From an uncultured Alphaproteobacteria bacterium (GTDB taxonomy: Bacteria > Pseudomonadota > Alphaproteobacteria > HIMB59 > GCA-002718135), in assembly GCA_902595855.1 (NCBI GenBank), contig CACJRY010000001.1:176182-240181 (forward strand): a DNA stretch of 64,000 nt, in the 5' to 3' direction. The translations under genes were made by a program, and so were the position numbers. Positions 33,609-44,094 of the stretch are shown piece after piece. Every line of letters begins with the position of its first letter. Position 1 is the first letter of the stretch. The notes beneath the pieces were generated by a model, which was not told the origin of the DNA, did not search any database, and worked only from the letters and a program-made list of their open reading frames with translations.

Positions 33609-34571
33609 ATGAAAAAATTATCTAAATCTGATCATTTGAAAATATTCTCCTATATGTTGAAAATTAGGCGTTTTGAGGAGAGATCCGCTCAACTCTATGG
33701 GATGGGGCATATTGGTGGTTTTTGTCACCTATATATAGGGCAAGAGGCAGTTGTTGTTGGTGTTCTAATGACAATTCATAAAAATGACTCCGTAGTGACT
33801 ACTTATAGAGATCATGGTCATATGATTGCCAGAGGATTGGATCCAAAAAAAATAATGGCCGAACTTACTGGAAGAACAGACGGGTATTCTGCTGGTAAAG
33901 GGGGTTCAATGCATATGTTTTCAAAAGAAAATAATTTTTATGGAGGTCACGGGATAGTTGGGGCTCAAGTTCCTATAGGTACAGGCATTGCATTCACACA
34001 TAAATACAACAATGATAAAAATATTTGCAGAACTTATATTGGAGATGGAGCAATGAATAATGGCCAAGTTTTTGAAGCTTTTAATTTAGCAGCATTATGG
34101 GAACTGCCTGTTCTATATATTATTGAAAATAATAAATATGGAATGGGGACATCTGTGGATAGGGCAGCAGCAGGATCTGATTTGTACAAAAGAGGAGAAG
34201 CTTTCGGCATTAAAGGAGAAATAGTTGATGGTATGAATGTATTTTCCATAATTAAAGCTGCTGATAAAGCTGGAGAATATGTAAGATCAGGTAAGGGGCC
34301 ATATATATTGGAGGTTCAAACATATCGTTACAGAGGTCACTCAATGTCTGATCCAGCAAAATATAGAACTAAAAATGAATTAGAGGAATATAAAAATTCA
34401 GATCCTATAGAAATTGTAAGAACAGAAATCTTAAAAAAGAAATTGGCAACTGAACCAGAGCTTGAAAAAATAAGTAAAGAAATTATTGAAGAAGTAAAAG
34501 CTGCTGCTGATTTCGCACTTGAAAGTAAATTTCCTTCTAGTGAGGAACTATACACGGATGTTTATATATAA
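33609..34571 (+). CDS. pdhA: Pyruvate dehydrogenase E1 alpha
   Basis: IRRFEERSAQLYG, GDGAMNNGQVFEAFNLAALWELPVLYIIENN, RYRGHSMSDP. Confidence 0.96.
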   Translation: MKKLSKSDHLKIFSYMLKIRRFEERSAQLYGMGHIGGFCHLYIGQEAVVVGVLMTIHKNDSVVTTYRDHGHMIARGLDPKKIMAELTGRTDGYSAGKGGSMHMFSKENNFYGGHGIVGAQVPIGTGIAFTHKYNNDKNICRTYIGDGAMNNGQVFEAFNLAALWELPVLYIIENNKYGMGTSVDRAAAGSDLYKRGEAFGIKGEIVDGMNVFSIIKAADKAGEYVRSGKGPYILEVQTYRYRGHSMSDPAKYRTKNELEEYKNSDPIEIVRTEILKKKLATEPELEKISKEIIEEVKAAADFALESKFPSSEELYTDVYI

Positions 34572-35918
34572 ATGAGTATAGAAATTTTAATGCCGGCCCT
34601 TTCTCCCACTATGACGGAGGGCAACTTATCAAAATGGTTAGTTCAAGAAGGACAAGTTGTAAAAGCAGGAGATGTAATAGCAGAAATTGAAACAGATAAA
34701 GCTACTATGGAGGTAGAGGCAGTTGATGAAGGTACTGTTGAAAAGCTACTTTATAAAGAAGGAGACAACAATATACCTGTCAATAAGCCCATTGCTCTAA
34801 TATCAGGGGAGCAAGTTAATAAAAGTGATACATCAGAAAATAAAAATATCACTACTCCAAATAAAGAAAAACAAGAAACATCAGAAACTTTAATAACAAC
34901 TAAAAAAGATGAACAGGAAAAAGTAAATCTTAGTAAAGGTCAAATTACGATGAGACAAGCAATCAGAGATACAATTGCGGAAGAAATGAGAAAAGATAAA
35001 AAAGTTTTTATACTTGGGGAAGAAGTAGCGGAATATCAGGGCGCATATAAAGTGACTCAAGGTTTATTAGAAGAGTTTGGAAAAAAAAGGGTTATTGACA
35101 CTCCTATTTCTGAGCAAGGATTTACAGGATTGGCAGTTGGTGCCGCTTTTAAAGGGTTGGTTCCAATCGTTGAATTTATGACATTTAACTTTTCCATGCA
35201 GGCTATTGATCAAATTATTAATTCTGCAGCAAAAACCCTCTACATGTCAGGAGGTCAAATAAATTGCCCAATAGTCTTCAGAGGTCCAAATGGTGCAGCT
35301 GCACAAGTTGCCGCTCAACACAGTCAAGATTTTTCCTCATGGTATTCTCATGTTCCAGGATTAAAGGTTGCAGCACCATCCACACCATTAAATGCTAAAG
35401 GGTTATTAAGAGAGGCTATCAGAGATCCCAACCCAGTTATATTTTTAGAAAATGAAATTTTATATGGTTTAAAAGGTGAAGTTTCTGCTGATGATAATTT
35501 TGCTATTCCATTCGGTAAAGCAAATGTTGCAAAAGAGGGAAAAGACACAACTATTGTTACTTACTCAATAATGTTGCACAAATCATTAGAGGCAGCAAAA
35601 ATTTTGAAAAATGAATTTAATTTAGATGTAGAAGTCATTGATTTGCAAAGCTTAAGACCTTTAGACAAAGAAACTATTCTGAAATCAGTTAAAAAAACTA
35701 ATAGGTTAGTTACAGTTGAAGAGTCATGGCCTTTTGCAAGTATTGGATCAGAGGTAGTAAATATTGTGCAACAACAAGCATTTGATTATTTAGATTCACC
35801 TATTATTAAGGTTAATAGTGCAGATGTACCTATGCCATACTCTAGTGAGTTAGAGAAATTATACCTGCCTCAAGTTGAGGATATTGTAAAAGCCGTTAAA
35901 GAAGTTAATTATATTTAA
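34572..35918 (+). CDS. pdhB: Pyruvate dehydrogenase E1 beta with N-terminal lipoyl domain
   Basis: Lipoyl motif [17 protein letters not shown] then E1-beta domain ([30 protein letters not shown]). Confidence 0.96.
   Translation: MSIEILMPALSPTMTEGNLSKWLVQEGQVVKAGDVIAEIETDKATMEVEAVDEGTVEKLLYKEGDNNIPVNKPIALISGEQVNKSDTSENKNITTPNKEKQETSETLITTKKDEQEKVNLSKGQITMRQAIRDTIAEEMRKDKKVFILGEEVAEYQGAYKVTQGLLEEFGKKRVIDTPISEQGFTGLAVGAAFKGLVPIVEFMTFNFSMQAIDQIINSAAKTLYMSGGQINCPIVFRGPNGAAAQVAAQHSQDFSSWYSHVPGLKVAAPSTPLNAKGLLREAIRDPNPVIFLENEILYGLKGEVSADDNFAIPFGKANVAKEGKDTTIVTYSIMLHKSLEAAKILKNEFNLDVEVIDLQSLRPLDKETILKSVKKTNRLVTVEESWPFASIGSEVVNIVQQQAFDYLDSPIIKVNSADVPMPYSSELEKLYLPQVEDIVKAVKEVNYI
34680..34732 (+). repeat. 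53-bp exact repeat copy 1 (lipoyl domain of pdhB)
   Basis: Identical to 36030-36082. Confidence 0.95.
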
Positions 35919-35921
35919 ATT

Positions 35922-37151
35922 ATGTCATCAAAAATTTTAATGCCGGCTTTATCGCCAACCATGACTGAAGGCGTAATTAATAAATGGTTAGTTAAAGTGG
36001 GCGATATTGTAAAAGCTGGAGATATAATTGCAGAAATTGAAACAGATAAAGCTACTATGGAGGTAGAGGCAGTTGATGAAGGAAAGATTACTCATCTTTT
36101 AGAGAAGAAAGCGGGATCTCAAGTTCCAGTTAACAGTGTAATTGCAATTATTGATGGAGACAAAAATGAGTCAATTCAAAATTTAATTATTGAAAAAGAA
36201 AAACCAAAAGAAAAGAATAAAAAAACTGAAGAAGATTTGAATTTAGATAAAAACATTCAAGTAAATGAAAATTCTATTCATGTAAAATCTGATGATAGAA
36301 TAAAAGCATCACCACTTGTAAAAAAAATTTCAAAAGAAAAAAATATTGATTTAATCACTATAAATGGCTCTGGGCCTGATGGCAGAATTATAAAAAGAGA
36401 TCTCGAAACTTATGATAACACAAAAGCACCAACTCAAGATATTAATCTGCGACACGAAGTAATTCAGCCTAGCACAATGCGAAAAGTTATTGCTAAGCGA
36501 ACATTGGAAGCAAAACAACAAATACCACATTTCTATCTGACGATTGAATCTAATGTCAGTAAATTAATTGAATTAAGAAAAAAAATTAATGAAAAAAATT
36601 CTGTTAAAATTTCATTTAATGATCTGATTGTAAAAGCATTGGCAATGGCAATGAAAAAAAATCCAAAAACTAATGTTTACTGGCAAAATGATCAAATTTA
36701 CAAATTAAATGATATTGATGTATCAGTTGCTGTAGCTATTGATGAAGGACTTATCACTCCTATTGTAAAAAAAGTAAATTCAAAAGGTCTTAACGAAATT
36801 TCAAATGAAATAAAAGAGTTAGCAAAGTTAGCTAAAACTAATTCTCTTAAACCCGAACAGTATACAGGTGGCTCAATAACAGTTTCAAACTTAGGTATGT
36901 TTGGTATAAGTGAGTTTGCTGCAATTATTAGCCCGCCACAAGCATCTATTTTAGCTGTGGGTAAAATTATCCAAAAACCTATAGTAGTAAATGAGAGCAT
37001 TGAGATAGGGCATACACTAAAATCAACACTATCTGCCGATCATCGTGTTTTAGATGGTGCAGTTGCTGGTAAATTGCTAAAAGACTTTAATGATATCATG
37101 GAAGACCCATTTAAAATATGGATACAAAGTACTGACATGGAAGTAATTTAG
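35922..37151 (+). CDS. pdhC: Dihydrolipoamide acetyltransferase (PDH E2)
   Basis: Lipoyl domain, peripheral-subunit binding domain ([17 protein letters not shown]), catalytic [11 protein letters not shown]. Confidence 0.95.
   Translation: MSSKILMPALSPTMTEGVINKWLVKVGDIVKAGDIIAEIETDKATMEVEAVDEGKITHLLEKKAGSQVPVNSVIAIIDGDKNESIQNLIIEKEKPKEKNKKTEEDLNLDKNIQVNENSIHVKSDDRIKASPLVKKISKEKNIDLITINGSGPDGRIIKRDLETYDNTKAPTQDINLRHEVIQPSTMRKVIAKRTLEAKQQIPHFYLTIESNVSKLIELRKKINEKNSVKISFNDLIVKALAMAMKKNPKTNVYWQNDQIYKLNDIDVSVAVAIDEGLITPIVKKVNSKGLNEISNEIKELAKLAKTNSLKPEQYTGGSITVSNLGMFGISEFAAIISPPQASILAVGKIIQKPIVVNESIEIGHTLKSTLSADHRVLDGAVAGKLLKDFNDIMEDPFKIWIQSTDMEVI
36030..36082 (+). repeat. 53-bp exact repeat copy 2 (lipoyl domain of pdhC)
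   Basis: Identical to 34680-34732. Confidence 0.95.
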
Positions 37152-37152
37152 T

Positions 37153-38079
37153 ATGACAGAAATTAGACATCCAGAGAAAATTTTTAGAGTTTCTAATCCT
37201 ATTCCTAAGAAGCCATCTTGGATAAGGGTAAAGGCTCCAACTTCAAAATTTTTTAAATCAACTGATAAAATTTTGAAAGATAAAAAAATTATTACTGTTT
37301 GTGAGGAGGCTGCGTGCCCCAATATTTCTGAGTGTTGGCAAAAAAAACATGCTACTTTTATGATCCTCGGTGATATTTGCACCAGAGCTTGTGCTTTTTG
37401 CAATATAAAGACTGGTAAGCCAGGTTTTGTAGATACTAGTGAGCCAAACAAAATAGCTGAAGCAGTTTCTGAGCTAGGTCTTGAACATGTTGTTGTCACA
37501 AGTGTTGACAGAGATGATTTAGATGATGGTGGTGCAAATCATTTTACAAAAGTTATAAACTCAATAAGAAAACTCAATCAAAACTGTACTATTGAAATTT
37601 TAACTCCTGATTTTCATAAAAAACCAGAGGCTTTAAATATTCTTAGCAATAATCTTCCAGATGTTTTCAACCATAATTTAGAAACGGTACCGAGGTTATA
37701 TCTAAGTATAAGACCTGGCTCTAGGTATTTTGTAAGTTTAAAACTTTTAGCTGATATTAAAAAACTTAATCCAAATATATTTACAAAATCAGGATTAATG
37801 GTTGGGTTAGGTGAAACAAAAGATGAGATTTATCAAGTAATGGATGATTTAAGAGCCGCAGATGTTGATTTTATAACTATTGGTCAATATTTACCTCCAA
37901 CACCAAAACATGCAAAACTAGAAAAATTTATTACACCAAAAGAATTTGAAGAATATAAGCAAATGGCAATAGCAAAAGGTTTTCTAATGGTATCATCTTC
38001 TCCACTTACAAGATCAAGTTATCATGCTTCAGAAGATTTTAGAATTATGCAAAAAAATAGAGCTGCTAAATCTATTTAA
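37153..38079 (+). CDS. lipA: Lipoyl synthase
   Basis: [43 protein letters not shown]. Confidence 0.97.
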   Translation: MTEIRHPEKIFRVSNPIPKKPSWIRVKAPTSKFFKSTDKILKDKKIITVCEEAACPNISECWQKKHATFMILGDICTRACAFCNIKTGKPGFVDTSEPNKIAEAVSELGLEHVVVTSVDRDDLDDGGANHFTKVINSIRKLNQNCTIEILTPDFHKKPEALNILSNNLPDVFNHNLETVPRLYLSIRPGSRYFVSLKLLADIKKLNPNIFTKSGLMVGLGETKDEIYQVMDDLRAADVDFITIGQYLPPTPKHAKLEKFITPKEFEEYKQMAIAKGFLMVSSSPLTRSSYHASEDFRIMQKNRAAKSI

Positions 38080-38510
38080 TGAAGAATTCAAAAAGAGAAG
38101 AAATAATTTCCCATTCCGCTTTAAAACTTTTTAATATTGTATTGGATATAGAGAGTTATCCTGAATACATCCCATGGTGTACTAAAATAATTATAAATAA
38201 AAAAAGAAATAATGAAATTTTTGCTGATATGTTTGTAAAGTATAAATTTATTTTAGTTCAAAAATTTGGGTCTCATGTAAAATTTAATAAAAATAAGTTA
38301 ACTATTGAAACTAGTTACATTGAAGGCCCGCTAAAGGATTTAAAAACTGATTGGAAATTTGAAGAAATTAATAAAAATAAATCTAAAATAATTTTTGAGG
38401 TAAATTTTGAGTTTAAGAATTTTATTCATCAAAAACTCGCAGAAACTTTTTATCCCCTTATAGAAAATAAAATGATAGACTCTTTCAAAAAAAGAGCAGA
38501 TAATCTTTAG
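38079..38510 (+). CDS. RatA/Coq10-like START-domain protein
   Basis: SALKLFNIVLDIESYPEYIPWC; follows lipA. Confidence 0.85.
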   Translation: MKNSKREEIISHSALKLFNIVLDIESYPEYIPWCTKIIINKKRNNEIFADMFVKYKFILVQKFGSHVKFNKNKLTIETSYIEGPLKDLKTDWKFEEINKNKSKIIFEVNFEFKNFIHQKLAETFYPLIENKMIDSFKKRADNL

Positions 38511-38971
38511 ATTGATTTATCCAAATATTTAAAAATAAAATTAACACAATTATTTTGTATGGTAATTCTTGTACCATTAAAATTCTTTTTGAAGACTTTC
38601 ATTTTTCCATTAATTATTATTCCAATATAAATTAAACCAACAGGCTTCTTCTTTGTGCCACCACCTGGACCTGCTATTCCAGTCGTTGCTATGCAAATAT
38701 TAGTTTTATTTGTTGAATATAGTCCATTTACCATTTCTATTGCAATTTCTTTGCTTACAGCTCCGTATTTTTTTAATGTTGTTTTTTTTACATTTAGGTC
38801 TCTTATCTTTAATTCATTGGAGTAAGTAACATATCCACCAAGATATATTTTTGAAGAGTTCTGATTTTTGGTAATGCTATAAGCTAATAATCCTCCAGTA
38901 CAAGACTCTGCAGTTGAAACTGTAATTTTTTTATTAATTAATTTATTAATTATTTTTTTATATGAAGGCAT
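38507..38971 (-). CDS. CinA C-terminal (nicotinamide-nucleotide amidase) family
   Basis: VSTAESCTGGLLAYSIT, ATTGIAGPGGGTKKKPVGLIYIGI. Confidence 0.9.
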   Translation of the reverse strand: MPSYKKIINKLINKKITVSTAESCTGGLLAYSITKNQNSSKIYLGGYVTYSNELKIRDLNVKKTTLKKYGAVSKEIAIEMVNGLYSTNKTNICIATTGIAGPGGGTKKKPVGLIYIGIIINGKMKVFKKNFNGTRITIQNNCVNFIFKYLDKSI

Positions 38972-39431
38972 TGATGATCATAATTGTTAATACAGTATAT
39001 AGCCCTGCAATGATATCATCAAGAATTACACCATACCCATTATGGAGTTGCTTATCAAAATAACTTGCAGGAAATAATTTAGAAATATCAAATAGTCTGA
39101 AAATAACAAAAATTAACAAACATGTTACAAAGTTATTGTATATATTTATGAAATCATAAAATAAGAAAATGAAGAAAATACCAAGTAGCTCATCTATTAT
39201 AATATGTTTTGAGTCATGAGAGTCAGTAAAAGATGAAAAATAATTAATCAAATAATTTGAAAGAAAGAATAAGATAATGAAAATTATCACTAATATTACT
39301 AAAGGTAATGATAGAATATTAAACAAAATATACATTAGAAATAATGAAGCCAAACTACCCCAAGTTCCTGGTGCAATTTTGATATACCCAATATAAAATA
39401 TTGAAACGAAAAGTTTAGTAAAATTTTTCAT
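38958..39431 (-). CDS. pgpA: Phosphatidylglycerophosphatase A
   Basis: IAPGTWGSLASL, IIIDELLGIFF, DISKLFPASYFDKQLHNGYGVILDDIIAGL. Confidence 0.9.
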   Translation of the reverse strand: MKNFTKLFVSIFYIGYIKIAPGTWGSLASLFLMYILFNILSLPLVILVIIFIILFFLSNYLINYFSSFTDSHDSKHIIIDELLGIFFIFLFYDFINIYNNFVTCLLIFVIFRLFDISKLFPASYFDKQLHNGYGVILDDIIAGLYTVLTIMIINAFI

Positions 39432-40554
39432 TTGTAATTTGTACTATCGATTCAGCTGCTATGCCAAGCCCATCACCAATAAAGCCTATTTTTTCATTTG
39501 AAGTTGCCTTTATTGAAATGATTTTCTCTGGTATTTTTAGTAAAAGAGATAATTTTTTTATCATTTTTTTTCTATGTTTATTGATATTAGGTTTTTCACA
39601 AATAAAATTAATATCGAGATTAGATATAAAAAAATTATTTTCTTTTAGTTTATCTTTTGCAAATTTCAAAAAATATTCAGAACTTTTATTTTTCCATTTT
39701 GGATCTTTGTTTGAAAAATAATATCCTATATCTTTCATAGACAATGCTCCAAAAATACTATCACAAATTGCATGAATACCAACGTCAGCATCAGAGTGTC
39801 CAATTAATTTATTGAAATCAATTTTTATCCCACACAGTTTTAGTCCAGTTTTTTTATTTGTGTCAATTTGATGAATATCGTAACCAATACCTGATTTGTA
39901 TATTGGTTTAAGAAAAATTTTAAAGTAGTTTAAATCTTCAGGATATGTTATTTTTATATTTAATTTTTCACCTTTAATAAAGTTTAATTCTTTTTCATTA
40001 ATTAATATTGAGTCATCTTTTGCATTAATTAACTGACTTTTTTCATGAGCTTTTAAAATTGTATTAAAATTAAAACCTTGTGGGGTTTGGATCAATTTTA
40101 TAGTTTTGTTAAATTCTTTTTTTGATATGATTTTTTTATCAGGGCTAATAACATAGGGTATTGCCGACTTATTTTTATTGAGACTTCGTATTATTTTTAT
40201 TATTAATTTATTTGAACAGAATGGTCGTGCTGCATCATGTATTAAAACATTAGTTGGTTTGTATTTATTTAATTTCTTTAGAGCGTTTAATGATGATAAT
40301 TGTCTATTTTTGCCTGCTTGAGCAAAAATTAATTTTAATAGAGGGTATTTAATCTTGAGATTTTTAAGATATTTTTGATCAGATCTTCTGATGACAATTA
40401 ATATTATATCAAAAAAATTAGTCTCTATGCGATTTAAAAAAAAATCTATAAGATTTTCACCATTAATTTCATTAAATTGTTTAGGTAGTTTGTTATTGAA
40501 CCTTTTACCTCTACCGCCCGCTAGGATAACGAGTGCATTTTTTATTTTTTTCAT
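39415..40554 (-). CDS. ispDF: Bifunctional IspD-IspF (MEP cytidylyltransferase / MECDP synthase)
   Basis: IspD: LAGGRGKRFNNKLPKQF, HDAARPF; IspF: GIGYDIHQ, GHSDADVGIHAICDSIFGALSMKDIGYYF. Confidence 0.95.
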   Translation of the reverse strand: MKKIKNALVILAGGRGKRFNNKLPKQFNEINGENLIDFFLNRIETNFFDIILIVIRRSDQKYLKNLKIKYPLLKLIFAQAGKNRQLSSLNALKKLNKYKPTNVLIHDAARPFCSNKLIIKIIRSLNKNKSAIPYVISPDKKIISKKEFNKTIKLIQTPQGFNFNTILKAHEKSQLINAKDDSILINEKELNFIKGEKLNIKITYPEDLNYFKIFLKPIYKSGIGYDIHQIDTNKKTGLKLCGIKIDFNKLIGHSDADVGIHAICDSIFGALSMKDIGYYFSNKDPKWKNKSSEYFLKFAKDKLKENNFFISNLDINFICEKPNINKHRKKMIKKLSLLLKIPEKIISIKATSNEKIGFIGDGLGIAAESIVQITNEKFY

Positions 40555-40615
40555 TTATAAAGTGTTTATATATTAGTTTATTATATAGTAAAAAATATAA
40601 TTTAAACCTATCTAA

Positions 40616-42763
40616 ATGATAAGTCTTACCAAAATATTAAATAAATTATATCTATCCAAATTCTCGTTTTATTTATTGCTGGCTCTAATACTTATTAGTT
40701 TTTCGATAACATTCTATTTGATGCTTCCAAATAATAATCTAGTTAAAAACCCATTACAATTACAGTATTTTTTATTAGCTGATGTTTTTTTTGTTATATT
40801 GCTTTTGGCACTTATAATAAGACAATTAATTCTGATTGTTATTCATAGACGCAATCAAAAAGATAATTCTAAACTATATATTAAATTTGTTAATTTATTT
40901 ACTGCTATGGCGGTCGGCCCAACTATTGGATTAGTTGTTATTACGTCACTCTTTTTTAATTTAGAATTTAGAACTTGGTATGGAGGAGCGGTAAGAGATG
41001 CGGTAGTTAATTCCAATATAGTTGCAAGAGATTATGAGAATGAAATACAAGCTGAAATAATTTCTGATACACAATTAATTATGAGAGAAATAGTAAAAGT
41101 TTCAAGAAACAATGAAGTTAATATTAATTCTATTAATCAAGGGCTAAATGAATTTATTAATTTACGAACGATTTCAAATATTTATTTATTCAATAAAAAA
41201 GGTGAAGTCTATTTGAATTTTAAAGATCAAGAAAATAAAAATTTTCTTTTTCCATCACTAGATATATTTGAAATTTTAGACCAAAACAGAGTTTATATTT
41301 TTCAATTAAATAAAAATTCTATTTCTGCATATAAAAAGATTAATTTTTTAGGTGATGTATTTATGCAGGTAAACAGAGAGCTTAATACAAATATCTGGGA
41401 TCATGTTGCAGCGACTAAAGATGCTTACAATATATATACCAAAAAAGAAAATGAAAGCGCAGGAATTCAGATAACATATTCAATGATCTTTGTATTATTT
41501 TCAATTGGTTTTGTTTTAATTGCTGTTTTAATAGGTTTTAATTTAGCTAAAAGATTATCAAGGCCAATATCGAATTTAATTCAATCAGCTAATGAAATCT
41601 CAAAAGGAAACTTTGATGCAAAAGTCTCTGAAGTTGATCAATTCGATGAAATTAAAGTTTTACTCTCATCGTATAACAAAATGATTGTTGAAATCGAAAA
41701 TAAACAAAATCAACTTATATTTAAAAGTAATGAAGATGAAGAAAAAAGATTATTCATTGAAGCAATACTTAGTTTACTTACTATTGGAGTTGTTTCTTTA
41801 GATAGTAATATGAATGTTCTGTTTTTTAACCAAACAACAAATAAACTTTTTAAAGGTAAAAAAATTTTAGAAAATAAAAAAAATTTTTTAACAGTTTTTC
41901 CTGATTGGAAAAATATTTTTAATAACTTTAAAAAATCAAAAAAAATACTTGAAAACTTTCAAACTGAAATACTTATAAATGATGATCTTAGAAATTTTAA
42001 CATAAGAATTATTAAAGAATTCAAAGATGATAAAATTAATGGCTATATTGTAGCAATAGATGATACAACATCATTTATATTAGCTGAAAAACATGCCGCA
42101 TGGTCAGATATTGCAAGAAAAATTGCACATGAAGTTAAGAATCCACTAACTCCAATTAAGCTATCTGCTGAAAGGATAGAAAAAAAATATCTTAATAAAG
42201 AGTTTGAAAATGATGATATTAAAGTATTAACAAAAACTATTTCTAGACAAGTTGATGATATAGGAAAATTAATTGATGAGTTTTCTTCATTTGCAAGAAT
42301 GCCTGAACCAGAAATCAAACTTGATAATTTATCAAAATGTTTAAATGAATCATATTTATTATTTTCTAATTCACATAAAAATATAAAATTTAATATTAAC
42401 CAAGAAAAACAAGATATTTATTTTCAATTCGATAAATTTCAATTATCACAATGTTTTAATAATTTAATTAAAAATGCTGTTGAGGCTGTTGAAAAAATTC
42501 CAAATCCATCAATTTCCATTAATCTTATACCTAAGAATAATAAAATATTGATAGAAATAGTTGATAACGGTATCGGTATTTCAAAAGAGATGGTAAACAA
42601 AATTTTTGAACCTTATTTTACAACAAAAAACAAAGGTACGGGCCTAGGTTTATCAATAGTAAAAAAAATAATTGAAGATCATAACGGTAAAATTAGAATA
42701 GAAAAAAATAAACAAATGGCTGGTACAACTAGTTCCATTATATTCGATAATTTAAATGTTTAA
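40616..42763 (+). CDS. ntrY: Nitrogen-regulation sensor histidine kinase NtrY
   Basis: TM N-terminus, HAMP, PAS, H-box ARKIAHEVKNPLTPIKLSAERI, GTGLGLSIVKKI. Confidence 0.92.
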   Translation: MISLTKILNKLYLSKFSFYLLLALILISFSITFYLMLPNNNLVKNPLQLQYFLLADVFFVILLLALIIRQLILIVIHRRNQKDNSKLYIKFVNLFTAMAVGPTIGLVVITSLFFNLEFRTWYGGAVRDAVVNSNIVARDYENEIQAEIISDTQLIMREIVKVSRNNEVNINSINQGLNEFINLRTISNIYLFNKKGEVYLNFKDQENKNFLFPSLDIFEILDQNRVYIFQLNKNSISAYKKINFLGDVFMQVNRELNTNIWDHVAATKDAYNIYTKKENESAGIQITYSMIFVLFSIGFVLIAVLIGFNLAKRLSRPISNLIQSANEISKGNFDAKVSEVDQFDEIKVLLSSYNKMIVEIENKQNQLIFKSNEDEEKRLFIEAILSLLTIGVVSLDSNMNVLFFNQTTNKLFKGKKILENKKNFLTVFPDWKNIFNNFKKSKKILENFQTEILINDDLRNFNIRIIKEFKDDKINGYIVAIDDTTSFILAEKHAAWSDIARKIAHEVKNPLTPIKLSAERIEKKYLNKEFENDDIKVLTKTISRQVDDIGKLIDEFSSFARMPEPEIKLDNLSKCLNESYLLFSNSHKNIKFNINQEKQDIYFQFDKFQLSQCFNNLIKNAVEAVEKIPNPSISINLIPKNNKILIEIVDNGIGISKEMVNKIFEPYFTTKNKGTGLGLSIVKKIIEDHNGKIRIEKNKQMAGTTSSIIFDNLNV

Positions 42764-44090
42764 AGTTTTAATAATTGATGATGAAAAGGATATTTGTTTC
42801 TTAATATCTGAAATTCTAAAAGATGAAAAATATTTAACTTATTCAGCTTTCAATTCAAATGAAGCAATTTCGCAATTTATTAAATATAACCCAGATTTAG
42901 TAATTCTTGATGTTTGGCTATCAAACAGTAAGTTGGATGGTATTGAAATACTTAAAGAATTTAAAAAAATATCTAGCAATGTTCCTGTAATTATCATTAG
43001 TGGACATGGGACAGTGGATTTAGCAGTTAGCTCAATTAAAAATGGAGCTTATGATTTTATAGAAAAACCATTTAATAGTGATAAATTATTAATTCTAGCT
43101 AAAAGAGCTATAGAAAGCTCTAAACTGTTAAATGAGAATAAAAATTTAAAAGAATTAGTGATCCCAGATATTGATTTAGTAGGTAATTCAAATTTTATTA
43201 ATAATACAAAAAAAAATATAGAGATTTTTTCTAAATCAAATTCACGTTTATTGATTGAAGGACCTTTTGGTGTTGGAAAAAAATTAATAGCAAATCAAAT
43301 TCATAAAATATCTAAATATAGCAATAAAATTCCAATATATATTGATTTCGCAACATTAAATGAAAACAATTTGGAAGTTCTTTTCTCTGAGGATATTAAA
43401 AATTTAAATGATAATCTTTTCATTAGATCTAATATGAACACTTTAATTCTTTCAAATATTGATTTAATACCATTAAAATTTCAAAAACAATTTTTATTTT
43501 TCATAGAAAATTCAGAATTTTTTAAATCTGCTAATATTGATTTAGATCATAAGATTATAACAATTTCAGAAAAAAAATTAGAAGAAGAAATTGTAAACGG
43601 CAATTTTCTTTCTAGATTATATGAGCGACTCAAAGTTGATCATTTAGTATGCCCAAGTCTATCAAAGCGTGTTCCTGATATTGTCCCAATATTAAATTAT
43701 TATATTTCAAAATTTAATTCTAGGAGTATAGATTTGAGTTTTTCAAAATCAGCAATATCTAAATTAGAAATGTTTAATTGGCCTGGAAATGTTGCTCAGT
43801 TAGTTAATTATGTTGAAAAAACTGTTATTCTTAATCAAACAGCAACAGACGATCTAGTTCTTGATGTAGACAACTTGGCACTTGAAATGGGAGATTTTAA
43901 CAAAGATCAAATTAATTTAATCAATTATGATTTATCATTAAAAGAAGCAAGAATGGAATTTGAAAAAGAGTATTTAGTATCGCAAATTAGAAGATTTAGT
44001 GGTAATATATCTAAAGTATCAGAATTTACTGGTATGGAAAGAACAGCTCTTTATAGAAAACTTAAATCATTAAATATTTCAGTTAAATAA
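42756..44090 (+). CDS. ntrX: NtrX-family response regulator with degenerate AAA+ domain
   Basis: Receiver with LVILDVWL, C-terminal Fis HTH; AAA+ domain lacks recognisable GAFTGA and Walker B acidic residues. Confidence 0.9.
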   Translation: MFKVLIIDDEKDICFLISEILKDEKYLTYSAFNSNEAISQFIKYNPDLVILDVWLSNSKLDGIEILKEFKKISSNVPVIIISGHGTVDLAVSSIKNGAYDFIEKPFNSDKLLILAKRAIESSKLLNENKNLKELVIPDIDLVGNSNFINNTKKNIEIFSKSNSRLLIEGPFGVGKKLIANQIHKISKYSNKIPIYIDFATLNENNLEVLFSEDIKNLNDNLFIRSNMNTLILSNIDLIPLKFQKQFLFFIENSEFFKSANIDLDHKIITISEKKLEEEIVNGNFLSRLYERLKVDHLVCPSLSKRVPDIVPILNYYISKFNSRSIDLSFSKSAISKLEMFNWPGNVAQLVNYVEKTVILNQTATDDLVLDVDNLALEMGDFNKDQINLINYDLSLKEARMEFEKEYLVSQIRRFSGNISKVSEFTGMERTALYRKLKSLNISVK

Positions 44091-44094
44091 CTAA

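Noticed and set aside
34572-35918. Lipoyl domain on E1-beta as a novelty
   Set aside because: This architecture is already known in alphaproteobacterial PDH; only the nucleotide-identical tract was kept as a finding.
34680-36082. 53-bp direct repeat considered as a mobile-element end or IS target duplication
   Set aside because: Both copies encode the same lipoylation motif within functional genes; no transposase or inverted ends.
36698-37499. Long antisense ORFs opposite pdhC/lipA (100 aa and 140 aa)
   Set aside because: They lie wholly or largely opposite strongly conserved genes, have no domain-like composition or SD, and are expected from low stop density on the reverse strand.
39415-40554. 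IspD-IspF fusion as a novelty
   Set aside because: Bifunctional IspDF is well known in alphaproteobacteria.
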